This document shows positions 1 to 8,160 of a stretch of 28,956 bases of DNA, one piece after another. Under the pieces are notes generated by a model, which saw nothing but the letters and a program-made list of their open reading frames with translations, did not search any database and was not told the DNA's origin. A program made the position numbers and the translations under genes. Every line of letters starts with the position of its first letter. Positions within the stretch are counted from its first letter, which is position 1. The stretch comes from IMCC26207 sp037141255 (GTDB lineage Bacteria > Actinomycetota > Acidimicrobiia > Acidimicrobiales > Microtrichaceae), in the NCBI GenBank assembly GCA_037141255.1, contig JBAXCX010000021.1, positions 1 through 28,956 of the forward strand. The letters run 5' to 3'.

Positions 1-2405
1 CAGCACCCCAGACAGCGGCACCCCAGACAGCAGCACCCGAGTCAGATCCCGCTCAGGCCGAGGCGGTTCAAGCTCAAGCACTTAAAGCTGATGCGAAGCA
101 GGCCTCAGAAGAGCCGGTAGTTCCCGAGAAGTCTGAGCACGAGCCCTCATCTGTAGCCGTAGCACCAGACAGCAGCAGCGAGGAGCCTGCGAGTGCTGCT
201 GCACCGGTATCAAGTAGCGGCAAACTAATTCCGCCGCCTCCAGGACCGCCGCGTTCCCTGACCGGCAAGCCGATTCCGCCACCACCAGGACTTGGCGGCA
301 GAGGACCCTCCCCGTCAGGTCGTGGACCGGGTGGTCCCGGTCGCACTGCAGGTGACTCAAACCGAGGTGGATCCTCCCCAGGTGGTGCCCCCTCCGGTGG
401 CGGTTTCAATCGACCTGCTGGTGGCGGATTTGCGGCCCCAGGAGCAACTCCCGGCGGTGCACCCGGTGGAGCACCAGGTGGTGGCCGTCCCGGTGGTGGT
501 CGTCCAGGTGGACCTCAGCAGCGCCCACCGCGCCGCAAGGGCCGTCGACGTCGTAACCGTGAAGAACTCCAGCCAATGGACATCCCGACCTATACGCCTG
601 CTAGCGCTCCGGTGCCAGAGGGCGTAGTCGTGATTGAGCGTGGCTCAACTCCGCAGGACCTCAGTGGCAGGTTGAATCGCACTGCGGCCGATGTTGTGCG
701 TTTCTTGTTGCAGCAAGGCGAGATGGTGACTGCAACACAGTCGCTGCCCGATGAGATGATCGAACTCTTTGCTGCAGAGGTTGGAGCCGAGATTTCGCTC
801 GTTGACCTAGGGCAGGAACAAGAGGTCGAGCTTCAGAAGATGCTCGAAGTTCCCGAGGACGACGAAGAGAATTACGAGTCCTGGCCAACTCGAGCGCCCG
901 TTATCACTGTTATGGGTCACGTTGATCACGGTAAGACCAAACTTCTAGACAAGATTCGCGATGCGAATGTTGTTGCAGGAGAAGCCGGTGGAATTACCCA
1001 GCACATCGGCGCATATCAGGTCGAGAAGAGCGGGCATTCCCTGACGTTCATTGATACTCCTGGCCACGAGGCGTTCACCGCCATGCGAGCCCGTGGTGCC
1101 GAGGCGACAGACATTGTTGTTCTCGTCGTCGCTGCAGACGACGGTGTGATGCCTCAAACAATCGAGGCAATTGCTCACGCTCGTGCGGCCGAGGTGCCAA
1201 TCGTTGTCGCAATGAACAAGATCGACCGAGAGGGTGCAGACCCTAATCGTGTGCTGCAACAGCTCGCCGAACATGAGCTTGTGCCCGAATCTTGGGGCGG
1301 CGACACCGTAGTGGTCGAGGTGTCCGCACTAGTTGGCACGGGAATTGACGAATTGCTCGACACGCTCTTGCTGGTTGCAGAAGTTGAGGACCTTCGTGGA
1401 AGTCCAGTTGGTCGGGCACGTGGAGTCGTACTTGAAGCGCACCTAGATATTGGTCGTGGTCCTGTCGCATCGATTCTGGTGCAGCATGGAACGTTGCATG
1501 TAGGCGATCCGCTCGTTGCCGGCCCCGCATGGGGTCGCATTCGTGCGCTGGTCAACGACCGCGGCGAGCAAGTGAAACAGGCTCTACCTGGAACGCCAGT
1601 AGAGGTGCTCGGTCTTTCAGACATCGCCTTCGCAGGGGACGACTTTATTGTTGCTCCCGATGAGCGCAAAGCTCGCTCAGTGGCAGAAACGCGTGAGCGT
1701 TGGCATCGGGAAGCTGCACGGGGAAGAGACTCCTCCGTCAGCCTTCAAGGCGCTCGCCTCGAAGATATTTTTGCTCAGATCCAAGCGGGCGAGCAGACCA
1801 ATCTCAACCTCATCGTCAAGGCAGATGCGCAGGGTTCACTCGAAGCACTGACCGAGAGTCTTCACAAGCTGGAACGATCCGAGGTGAAGGTCGCCTTTGT
1901 TCTTCGTGGGGTCGGTGGAATCTCCGAGTCAGATATTGCTCTTGCTGCAACCTCAGACGCGACCCTCATCGGGTTCAACGTCCGACCAAGCCGGCAGGCC
2001 AGGGATCTAGCCGCAGCCGAGGGCGTAGAGATTCGAACCTACGAGGTCATCTACAAACTTCTTGAAGACGTCGAATCAGCAATGATCGGCATGCTCGAGC
2101 CGGAGTATGAAGAGATCGTGACTGGCGATGCCGAAGTCCGTGAGGTCTTTAAGGTGCCAAAGATCGGCTCTGTGGCTGGCTGCTTGGTTCAGTCGGGCGT
2201 GATCACCAGGAACTCAAAGGTGCGCTTCTTGCGAGATGGAAACATCCTTTGGAAGGGTGAAGTCAGCTCGCTGCGTCGCTTCAAAGATGACGTCCGTGAG
2301 GTTTCCTCTGGATATGAGTGTGGCATCGGCTTGTCAGACTTCCAGGACTTGAAGTCCGGTGACATCATCGAGACCTTCGAGTTGCGCGAAATCCCTCGCA
2401 CCTAG
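1..2405 (+). CDS. infB: Translation initiation factor IF-2 (5' end outside window)
   Basis: GTPase that places initiator fMet-tRNA on the 30S subunit and promotes 50S joining. The frame is open from base 3 to the TAG at 2403-2405, giving about 800 residues, so the true start lies upstream of the window. The first 190 residues are low complexity: Ala/Gln/Glu/Ser-rich, then two copies of a GK-x-IPPPPG motif, then a Gly/Pro/Arg-rich stretch ending in a basic RRKGRRRRN patch, as in actinobacterial IF-2 linkers. The G domain follows, with G1 GHVDHGKT (fragment residues 305-312), G3 DTPGHE and G4 NKID, then the beta-barrel and C-terminal domains (FNVRPS, LEPEYEEIVTGDAEVREVF). An internal ATG at 576 is only a Met in the linker, not the start. 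In most bacteria rbfA follows directly; here two minus-strand genes intervene. Confidence 0.97.
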   Translation, partial: APQTAAPQTAAPESDPAQAEAVQAQALKADAKQASEEPVVPEKSEHEPSSVAVAPDSSSEEPASAAAPVSSSGKLIPPPPGPPRSLTGKPIPPPPGLGGRGPSPSGRGPGGPGRTAGDSNRGGSSPGGAPSGGGFNRPAGGGFAAPGATPGGAPGGAPGGGRPGGGRPGGPQQRPPRRKGRRRRNREELQPMDIPTYTPASAPVPEGVVVIERGSTPQDLSGRLNRTAADVVRFLLQQGEMVTATQSLPDEMIELFAAEVGAEISLVDLGQEQEVELQKMLEVPEDDEENYESWPTRAPVITVMGHVDHGKTKLLDKIRDANVVAGEAGGITQHIGAYQVEKSGHSLTFIDTPGHEAFTAMRARGAEATDIVVLVVAADDGVMPQTIEAIAHARAAEVPIVVAMNKIDREGADPNRVLQQLAEHELVPESWGGDTVVVEVSALVGTGIDELLDTLLLVAEVEDLRGSPVGRARGVVLEAHLDIGRGPVASILVQHGTLHVGDPLVAGPAWGRIRALVNDRGEQVKQALPGTPVEVLGLSDIAFAGDDFIVAPDERKARSVAETRERWHREAARGRDSSVSLQGARLEDIFAQIQAGEQTNLNLIVKADAQGSLEALTESLHKLERSEVKVAFVLRGVGGISESDIALAATSDATLIGFNVRPSRQARDLAAAEGVEIRTYEVIYKLLEDVESAMIGMLEPEYEEIVTGDAEVREVFKVPKIGSVAGCLVQSGVITRNSKVRFLRDGNILWKGEVSSLRRFKDDVREVSSGYECGIGLSDFQDLKSGDIIETFELREIPRT

Positions 2406-2412
2406 GCCCCGT

Positions 2413-2438
2413 GGGTTTGCTCGTAGCGGGCAAACACC
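2413..2438 (+). terminator. Possible weak infB terminator hairpin
   Basis: Just after the infB stop, GTTTGC (2415-2420) pairs with GCAAAC (2430-2435), and GG/CC can extend the stem past a bulged A. There is no T tract, so it may be a 3'-end stabiliser rather than an intrinsic terminator. Confidence 0.25.
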
Positions 2439-2508
2439 GCCACAGCCGTGTTGGAAGCTTGGATGACCTCGGACCACTGGATTCTGCATTCTTGAACCAG
2501 CCCGTAAC

Positions 2509-2540
2509 AAAAAACCCCGCTGGCTGTAGCCAACGGGGTT
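2509..2540 (-). terminator. Intrinsic terminator for the minus-strand lipoprotein gene
   Basis: AACCCCG (2513-2519) pairs with CGGGGTT (2534-2540), and the inner TGGCT/AGCCA forms a second helix around a GT centre. Read on the minus strand the hairpin runs into six T (complement of the A run 2509-2514). There is no T run on the plus side, so it serves the minus-strand gene ending at 2597. Confidence 0.8.
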
Positions 2541-2596
2541 CTGAGTTGATCTGAATGGTCTGCTCGGTCAAAGAGTCACCGAACTTGCCGGCTCAG

Positions 2597-3052
2597 CTAC
2601 GGAATAACGGTCAGTGCAGCAGTTGCCTGAGCTGAACAGCCCTGCGCTGTTGCAATCACGTCCCAATCTCCTACGCTCACCGACGGGGGCAGCGTGAGGG
2701 GAGTCGACCAGAGATTTCCTGCACCGACTGTCGCAGTCACTCCTGGATTGACCACAACAAAGGATGATACTGATCGAAGTTTAATCACCACAAGCTTGCC
2801 AGGCTCTCCCGTGCCGGACACGTTGAGAGATCCACCCTTCTTGACAGTAGCGGAACTCAGCGCCACATTGCTGGGGGTGTACAGCGCGCAGTTTGCAGCG
2901 ATCGTGGTGGTGGTGGTTGAGGTCGTCGTGGTGGTGGTGGTGGTCGTTGTAGGTGTGGGAGTCGGCCCCGGACAAGCAACGGCAAGACCGGCCATAAGGG
3001 CAACAAGGCCTGGGACGAGAAGTCGGTTTCGTGTGAGTGTCGTGATATTCAT
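2597..3052 (-). CDS. Small secreted Ig-like lipoprotein with a threonine-repeat linker
   Basis: A 151-residue exported protein of unknown function. The start is the ATG at 3052 because GAGGGGG sits 3 bases upstream of it; a longer reading from 3211 would overlap the neighbour's end and lacks this support. Residues 1-27 form a signal peptide (basic MNITTLTRNR, hydrophobic core, then LAVAC), which satisfies a loose lipobox although position -3 is Ala. Next comes a linker of alternating T/P and then ten Thr, one Ser and five Thr. The remaining 100 or so residues (SGTGEPGK..., VGDWDVIATAQG) look like one bacterial Ig-like beta-sandwich with two cysteines that could form a disulfide. A tethered envelope protein is likely. 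No catalytic motif is visible. It lies downstream of the DUF4012 gene on the same strand. Confidence 0.75.
   Translation of the reverse strand: MNITTLTRNRLLVPGLVALMAGLAVACPGPTPTPTTTTTTTTTTSTTTTTIAANCALYTPSNVALSSATVKKGGSLNVSGTGEPGKLVVIKLRSVSSFVVVNPGVTATVGAGNLWSTPLTLPPSVSVGDWDVIATAQGCSAQATAALTVIP
2904..2949. repeat. GTG/ACC trinucleotide microsatellite
   Basis: Near-perfect GTG repeats on the plus strand, read as ACC/ACG Thr codons on the minus strand, encode the Thr linker of the lipoprotein. The unit is three bases, so slippage would change linker length without shifting frame. Confidence 0.85.
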
Positions 3053-3106
3053 GGTCCCCCTCGGAATCAAGAAGTTCTCTCGAGTGTGATACCCCGCGCA
3101 CCACAA

Positions 3107-3112
3107 CTTATA
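3107..3112 (-). promoter_or_regulatory. Candidate -10 box of the lipoprotein gene
   Basis: On the minus strand TATAAG lies about 55 bases before the ATG at 3052, leaving room for a leader of about 48 bases that carries the strong ribosome binding site. A perfect inverted repeat (GGTTCA and TGAACC, 3120-3137) sits at the -35 side and could be an operator, or the 3' hairpin of the upstream DUF4012 gene. The -35 (TTCATC at 17 bases) is weak. Confidence 0.4.
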
Positions 3113-3176
3113 GCAGTATGGTTCAAAAAGATGAACCTTGTCCAGCAATTTTTGCGATTTAACTGATTTGAGCGGG

Positions 3177-5492
3177 CTACGCGCCCAAGTAGCCGAAGGT
3201 GTAGCGCTCATCTGTGTCCCCAGCGAATCGGTGATAAGAAGTCACCGAACCTTGGTCGTCGAACATGTCTTTCGCTACGAGTTCCATCTTCATGGAGTCT
3301 GAACGATCAGCAGTGGGTTGCCCAATCCACTGAATAGTGTAAGGGGAATCGGCGACTGTGGTGCCCTCGAGCTGCAACTCAACCACCCGAGTTGAGCCAG
3401 GTGGAAGGTCCACCAGAATATTGTTTCGCCGCACTCCGGGTAGTTCAGGCTGAGTTCCCACGGCGGCCGGCTTCTCATCCAAGGTTGCGGAATGAACTGA
3501 CCAGGGGCTGAGTACGGACAAGATTGTTCGGTTGGTCCCCGGGGAGAGATCAGGAATCTGATTTGCCACCACATCGGAAAGATTCTCATTTGGTGCACTG
3601 TTGGTGAGAGTCACCGTTAGCTTCGCCGTGAGGTTCCCGGACAGCGGATCCCAGTTCACGGTGTACTCGCTCTTGCGGTGAAGGTAGACGTCAATTTTTG
3701 ATGGATTGGCATTTCGAGTGAGTACGGCTAGCAAATCACCTTCACCGGGCCGCTGCACCCTGCCGGTGAGCCCAAGACGTTCAAGAAGTGGCGCATCTTG
3801 ATGGTCAAACGAATAGAACTGCAGGCTTCCACGCTTCACGAGAGGTCCGAGTGTGTCGACTAAAGATTTCGGCGAGGGCAATTGCGTGGCCCCAAATTTC
3901 CGAACCACCTTGTCGATCAGGTCGGAGACCACTCGGTTTCCTTCGGTCTCGGTCTTAAAAATCGTGAATTGATCAGTCGTGAGGAACTTTTCTGCGTTCT
4001 CCGTAGTGAGCGTCAGGTCGGTTCCCGGTACCGGTTCTGGTCCGGTGAACTGAAGAAGCGCAGCAAAGGCAGCGGGGTCGGCGTAGATCACCCCGTCAAC
4101 GGGGGCGCCAGGCCGTGCCTGCTCAAAAAGGTCCTTTGAGAGCGCTGCCACGGTGGGAAAGTCGGGAGAACCGCCCCAATTCTGGGGGAAGTACTGCGGA
4201 CGAAGTTCCAGAAGCGAGGGCGGGTAAGCACCGGGCCGCAGGTTGAGCGGGGGCGAGGTGGCAGGGCTAGCAAGGTCGTAGGGCTGACCCACCTTGACCA
4301 AGTTGAGTTTTCCGTTTACTGCGTTGATTTCAGCCCAGTTGCCAATGTGGCCGCCCAGGTCTCGGGACTCTGCTGGGTTTCCGAGCAACATGACGTACCT
4401 GCGTGTACCGTCTCCCCCAAGCAGACTAGGCAGGCGTTGAACGCTCATCTCGGCAGTTTGAGCAGTCTCATTTGCCTTGTGGAGTTCGTTTGTCAGGTCA
4501 TTCAAAGCCGTGTTGAGCGGGGGCAGGAGACATTGCGACTTACTGCTCCTCAGGGAGCGAAGGGCGGCGCCTACCTGATCTGCTGCTTTGCTGACCGGGC
4601 GTTGAATCGCTTCAACCTCCGTCAGATTCACTCCGCCGGTTGGGGACCGCAGAGCATCCTTCGAGACAGAGGTACTCAGGGTGCTCCCCACAAGATTCAG
4701 ATCTGCTCCCGATTGAGCCGCTGATCGGATCAACTCCAGATTTGGCCCGATCAAGGGGGTCGCACGAGCGGGTCTCAGCCACCAGGAATTCAGCGTGGAT
4801 TCGATCTCGGCAAAACTTTTGCTCGCCTCTGAGAACGCAGCGGTTGAATTCTCAGGTTTGCTTGAAGAAGCGATTGAGACTGCATCTCTCGTCCGTGCAA
4901 CTGAGGATTCAATAGCCGAGCGCTGTGTGAGTCCCACGAAGGCTGCAGCGGCAACTCCCCACAGTGCAACGATCAGCAGTAAAGCTCCAGCAGCGAGGAC
5001 TAAGCGCCGGTTCGGAGGTCTAGACCGAAGGTAGCCGGAGACGAGAAGGGGAAGGACTGCGAATGCCGCAACAGCCGCCGTTGCCCCCGACAGGGTTGGT
5101 CTCGAGAGGCCGAGTACGGCAAGTCCACAAAGTGCTCCAATGGCTGCACCAAGTGCTCGATTGCGAAATCTAAACAGCAGCATTCCAGCAGCAGCAGCGG
5201 CAGCGATGAGCGCCAGATACTGAACAGGGGTCTGGGTAGCTGCAGTAGCTACTAGCCCCGCCCACAGCAGGGTCCACCTTCGGGCCCTCGATGCGGCTAG
5301 TGAACACAGTGCCACGAGGGCGCCGCTATAAATGGCATCCATAACGGGCCACATCGAGGGTGCGTTATCAAACAGAACTACCGCTGCAACGGCACCAGCC
5401 GCGGCAACCAAGCCCACGAGGGCAAATGTCAATCGGGTGGCTCTTTGATGCCCAGTCGCAGAACGTTTACGAGGCCTAGTCACTTCAGACAT
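3177..5492 (-). CDS. DUF4012-family membrane protein
   Basis: A 771-residue protein with a short basic cytoplasmic N-terminus (RPRKRSATGHQR), about six or seven hydrophobic segments in residues 20-190, a helical region around 190-340, then a DUF4012-type extracytoplasmic domain recognised by RRYVMLLGNPAESRDLGGHIG near residues 350-375. Proteins of this family are found mostly in Actinobacteria and Chloroflexi, often near cell-surface or polysaccharide genes; their biochemical role is not established. The C-terminal 200 residues are beta-rich with no motif I recognise. The ATG at 5492 lacks a clear Shine-Dalgarno; the bases before it (GACTAT, 6 bases upstream) might be a poor -10 for a leaderless mRNA. 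It is divergent from rbfA and upstream of the lipoprotein gene, so the two may act together at the envelope. Confidence 0.85.
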   Translation of the reverse strand: MSEVTRPRKRSATGHQRATRLTFALVGLVAAAGAVAAVVLFDNAPSMWPVMDAIYSGALVALCSLAASRARRWTLLWAGLVATAATQTPVQYLALIAAAAAAGMLLFRFRNRALGAAIGALCGLAVLGLSRPTLSGATAAVAAFAVLPLLVSGYLRSRPPNRRLVLAAGALLLIVALWGVAAAAFVGLTQRSAIESSVARTRDAVSIASSSKPENSTAAFSEASKSFAEIESTLNSWWLRPARATPLIGPNLELIRSAAQSGADLNLVGSTLSTSVSKDALRSPTGGVNLTEVEAIQRPVSKAADQVGAALRSLRSSKSQCLLPPLNTALNDLTNELHKANETAQTAEMSVQRLPSLLGGDGTRRYVMLLGNPAESRDLGGHIGNWAEINAVNGKLNLVKVGQPYDLASPATSPPLNLRPGAYPPSLLELRPQYFPQNWGGSPDFPTVAALSKDLFEQARPGAPVDGVIYADPAAFAALLQFTGPEPVPGTDLTLTTENAEKFLTTDQFTIFKTETEGNRVVSDLIDKVVRKFGATQLPSPKSLVDTLGPLVKRGSLQFYSFDHQDAPLLERLGLTGRVQRPGEGDLLAVLTRNANPSKIDVYLHRKSEYTVNWDPLSGNLTAKLTVTLTNSAPNENLSDVVANQIPDLSPGTNRTILSVLSPWSVHSATLDEKPAAVGTQPELPGVRRNNILVDLPPGSTRVVELQLEGTTVADSPYTIQWIGQPTADRSDSMKMELVAKDMFDDQGSVTSYHRFAGDTDERYTFGYLGA

Positions 5493-5604
5493 GCATCAAT
5501 AGTCTGCCTTGAATGAGCAGATACCGGCGGCGTTACTAGACAAAAGCCAGTGGAATCCTCAGAAATCTGTGAGTATCACGGCACCGGCGATGCGTGCGTC
5601 GCGA

Positions 5605-5635
5605 GCCCGAACAGATGTCGGGCCACGAGGCGTGG
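5605..5635 (+). promoter_or_regulatory. Two adjacent inverted repeats before rbfA
   Basis: GCCCGA (5605-5610) pairs with TCGGGC (5618-5623). Sharing the base at 5623, CCACG (5623-5627) pairs with CGTGG (5631-5635) around AGG. They end 12 bases before the rbfA ATG, which has no Shine-Dalgarno. They could be leader hairpins or operator half-sites in the divergent DUF4012/rbfA promoter region. Confidence 0.4.
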
Positions 5636-5647
5636 TACGAATAGTGC

Positions 5648-6136
5648 ATGGCAAGACAGAGGTCATCCGCTCCCCGACAGTTCAGTCGCACCGACCGGAT
5701 TGGCGAACTCATGCGAGAGATCGTTGCTTCCGAACTCGAGAGAATCGGAGACGAGCGACTCGAGATGGTCACCATTACTGCAGTCAAAGTTGACGGTTCC
5801 TTAGAGCACGCTGATGTTTTTTATTCTGCAATGTCGGCCGAGGAAGAGGGACGCTCAGAAGAAGTAGCCGAGGCTCTTGATGAATTGCGCTGGCCCATAC
5901 AAAAGCTGGTGAACCGAGAAGTTCGCACGCGAAAGACACCACAGATCCAGTTCCGGCCCGATCTGGTCTTGAGCTCGGCCTTGCGTATTGATGAGATTTT
6001 GCGCGGCATGAGTGACCGTGGCGAGCTCGATGATCGAGAGCCGCTTGACTCGGAATCCCCGGACGTCTCGACCAAACCAGAACAGCCCGAGGCCCAAGCC
6101 GAACTGTCAGGAGATGACGGGACTCACTCCGAGTGA
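5648..6136 (+). CDS. rbfA: Ribosome-binding factor A
   Basis: A 30S maturation factor that binds near the 5' helix of 16S rRNA late in assembly and aids growth in the cold. The 162 residues show the RbfA fold: FSRTDRIGELMREIVASELERI at the N-terminus (a basic/amphipathic first helix), VTITAVKVDGSLEHADVFYS as the central strands, and RTRKTPQIQFRPD with the SSALRIDEIL helix that ends the KH-like domain near residue 120. The last 40 residues are an acidic, probably disordered tail. ATG at 5648 fits the family N-terminus, but no Shine-Dalgarno precedes it; TACGAA six bases upstream is a possible poor -10 for a leaderless start. The stop overlaps the truB start by four bases, so the two are translationally coupled. 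Confidence 0.95.
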   Translation: MARQRSSAPRQFSRTDRIGELMREIVASELERIGDERLEMVTITAVKVDGSLEHADVFYSAMSAEEEGRSEEVAEALDELRWPIQKLVNREVRTRKTPQIQFRPDLVLSSALRIDEILRGMSDRGELDDREPLDSESPDVSTKPEQPEAQAELSGDDGTHSE

Positions 6137-7032
6137 GCCGCTCTCGCGGTAACCGGCCAGGTGATCCGGTCGGAATCTGCATTGTGGATAAGCCGGCAGG
6201 GATGACTAGCCACGATGTGGTCTCAGCGGTCCGCAAGTTGCTTGATACTCCACGTGTTGGCCACGCCGGCACGTTGGATCCAATGGCTACTGGAGTTTTG
6301 GTTCTTGGTGTTGGTGCAGCAACAAAGTTGTTGACCTTCATCACTGGAGTTTCTAAAACTTATGAGGCCACCATCAGGTTCGGGGTGGAGACCGATTCCC
6401 TCGATGCTGATGGTGAAGTAACCGCCACTTATGACATGTCGGGACTACTGCCAGCACAGGTGCATGACGCAGCGAAGGGCCTGACCGGAGAGATTCTTCA
6501 GGTTCCTCCGATGGTCTCTGCTTTACGAGTCGACGGTCGGCGTCTTCACCAACTTGCTCGAGAGGGAATCGAGGTTGAGCGCAAACCTCGGCCCGCAACG
6601 GTCTCGCAGTTTGATCTAGTTCCTACCGCTGATCCGCTTGTGTGGACGGCCACCGTGGAGTGTTCCTCAGGTACCTATGTGCGCTCGCTTGCGGCTGATC
6701 TTGGTAAGGCCCTAGGCGGGGGCGCACACCTGAGTGCACTCCGGCGCAGTTCAGTTGGCCCGTACCAGATTGCAGAGGCTCAGCCGATAGATGCTGCAGT
6801 GTTACTACCGCCCGTTGAGGGCGTTCGGCAACTACAGCACCTGCAGGTGGATGAGCAGATCGAGGTTTTTGTTCGTCATGGACGCGTGCTTGAACAGGAA
6901 CAAATTGGAGCTACTGGTGTAGGACCATGGGCTGTTCTCAGCGCAAGCTCTGCGCTGCTCGCTGTGTACGAACCGTTCCGGGAAACAAGATGCAAGCCTT
7001 CGATAGTGCTGTCGAACGAGGTCGCTGAGTAG
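6133..7032 (+). CDS. truB: tRNA pseudouridine(55) synthase
   Basis: Isomerises uridine 55 in the T-loop of tRNAs to pseudouridine. The 299 residues carry the TruB motifs: VDKPAGMTSHDVV (19-30), HAGTLDPMATGVL with the catalytic aspartate D49, the KTYEATIRFG motif, and CSSGTYVRSLAADLG. The C-terminal part after about residue 225 is a short PUA-like region. GTG at 6133 overlaps the rbfA stop (GTGA), which places the N-terminus a few residues before the conserved core; no downstream start fits better. ribF begins nine bases after the TAG, so rbfA-truB-ribF is one transcription unit. Length is normal for the family. Confidence 0.96.
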   Translation: MSRSRGNRPGDPVGICIVDKPAGMTSHDVVSAVRKLLDTPRVGHAGTLDPMATGVLVLGVGAATKLLTFITGVSKTYEATIRFGVETDSLDADGEVTATYDMSGLLPAQVHDAAKGLTGEILQVPPMVSALRVDGRRLHQLAREGIEVERKPRPATVSQFDLVPTADPLVWTATVECSSGTYVRSLAADLGKALGGGAHLSALRRSSVGPYQIAEAQPIDAAVLLPPVEGVRQLQHLQVDEQIEVFVRHGRVLEQEQIGATGVGPWAVLSASSALLAVYEPFRETRCKPSIVLSNEVAE

Positions 7033-7041
7033 CGTGGGGCT

Positions 7042-8058
7042 GTGAGAGTTCTTCGTGATACTGATGCATGCCCAACTCCTCCTGAGGGATCCGTTGTCAC
7101 TATCGGCGCCTATGACGGGGTTCATTTAGGGCATCAGGCAGTGATTGCAGAGGTTCGCAGGCGCTCCAAGGCAGCAGGGCAGCGTTCAGCGGTGGTCACC
7201 TTTGATCGGCACCCTGCTCAAGTCATTCGTCCAGATTCTGCGCCATTACTTTTGACAGACTTGGACCAGAAATTAGAATTACTAGCTGAAACCGGGGTGG
7301 ACTACGCACTCGTCGTGCGGTTCGATTCGGAGAGGGCATCTGAGTCTGCGGAGGACTTTGTGGACTCCGTCTTGCATCGCTGCTTGAACGCAAGGGAAGT
7401 AGTCGTCGGGGAGGACTTCCACTTTGGATTTCAGCGTCGCGGCAACGTTGATTTGCTCAACCAGATGGGTCAAACTCTCGGGTTCTCGGTGCTCGGTCAC
7501 AAGCTGGTTGGCCTAGATGGTCAGGCTGCTCGAGATGATGCGCAGGTGTCCTCAACAGCAATTCGCCGAGCACTTCACGAGGGTCGACTCGTAGATGCCA
7601 ACCTCATGCTTGGCCGCTCACACGAGATGCGAGGCACGGTTGTCGTTGGGGATCAGCGCGGACGGACTCTCGGATTCCCAACAGCAAACGTGGCAATCCC
7701 AGATGAGATGCTGATGCCAGCGGATGGGATCTATGCGGGTTGGATTGAGCGACAGGACAAATCGTTAACACCCGCAGAGGGCGGATTGGGTAACGCAGCG
7801 CTCCCAGCTGCGATCTACGTGGGCAAGCGTCCAACTTTTTATGAGGACCAAGCAATGACGCTGCTTGAAGTACACGTTCTGGATTTTGCTGGCGATCTAT
7901 ACGGGGAGCATGTTGCCGTCAGATTCGACCATCGTCTGCGAGCGGACGCAAAGTTTGCATCCGTGGCGGAACTGACCGAGCAGTTGCGCATTGATTGCGA
8001 GAAAGCTCGCGGTATTCTTGGTTACCGCAGCACATCGGCCTCAGCGAAGGGGGAGTAA
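7042..8058 (+). CDS. ribF: Bifunctional riboflavin kinase / FAD synthetase
   Basis: Converts riboflavin to FMN and FMN to FAD with two ATP. The N-terminal adenylyltransferase domain (1-180) has GAYDGVHLGHQ (nucleotidyltransferase H28-x-G-H31), VVTFDRHP, and SSTAIRRAL (170-178). The C-terminal riboflavin kinase domain (190-330) has GRTLGFPTAN (207-216), the FPTAN flavin/Mg-ATP motif, ADGIYAGW, and LLEVHVLDF with DLYGEHVAV. The 338 residues are usual for the family, with a small insertion around DKSLTPAEGGLG. GTG at 7042 is nine bases after truB; the GTGGGG before it is close for a Shine-Dalgarno, so coupling with truB may drive initiation. A weak hairpin follows the stop. Confidence 0.96.
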   Translation: MRVLRDTDACPTPPEGSVVTIGAYDGVHLGHQAVIAEVRRRSKAAGQRSAVVTFDRHPAQVIRPDSAPLLLTDLDQKLELLAETGVDYALVVRFDSERASESAEDFVDSVLHRCLNAREVVVGEDFHFGFQRRGNVDLLNQMGQTLGFSVLGHKLVGLDGQAARDDAQVSSTAIRRALHEGRLVDANLMLGRSHEMRGTVVVGDQRGRTLGFPTANVAIPDEMLMPADGIYAGWIERQDKSLTPAEGGLGNAALPAAIYVGKRPTFYEDQAMTLLEVHVLDFAGDLYGEHVAVRFDHRLRADAKFASVAELTEQLRIDCEKARGILGYRSTSASAKGE

Positions 8059-8065
8059 ACCAAGG

Positions 8066-8086
8066 GTGCTGCAGAGCACAGTTTTT
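8066..8086 (+). terminator. Candidate terminator after ribF
   Basis: GTGCT (8066-8070) and AGCAC (8075-8079) form a 5-bp stem with a GCAG loop, followed by AGTTTTT. The stem is short, but its place 8 bases after the ribF stop and the T run suit an intrinsic terminator of the rbfA operon. Confidence 0.45.
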
Positions 8087-8160
8087 GGTGTGTTTGCGGT
8101 TACGGTACTTGGTATGGCGGCTATGGCAATTGGTGAACATTGCGATCAGAGGCGTGCGGG

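Noticed and set aside
1175..1669. 164-codon minus-strand reading frame inside infB
   Set aside because: Antisense to the conserved IF-2 G domain, Ser/Thr/Arg-rich composition of a frame shadow, no start signal.
2694..3089. 131-codon plus-strand frame with a long Val run
   Set aside because: The Val run is the complement of the ACC repeat in the lipoprotein gene, which has the signal peptide, ribosome binding site and terminator.
5784..6344. 186-codon minus-strand frame across rbfA and truB
   Set aside because: Antisense to two well-recognised genes; composition and start are unsupported.
8101..8160. TTG at 8140 as the start of the alpha/beta hydrolase
   Set aside because: No ribosome binding site before it; GTG at 8161 has AGAGG at 8 bases.
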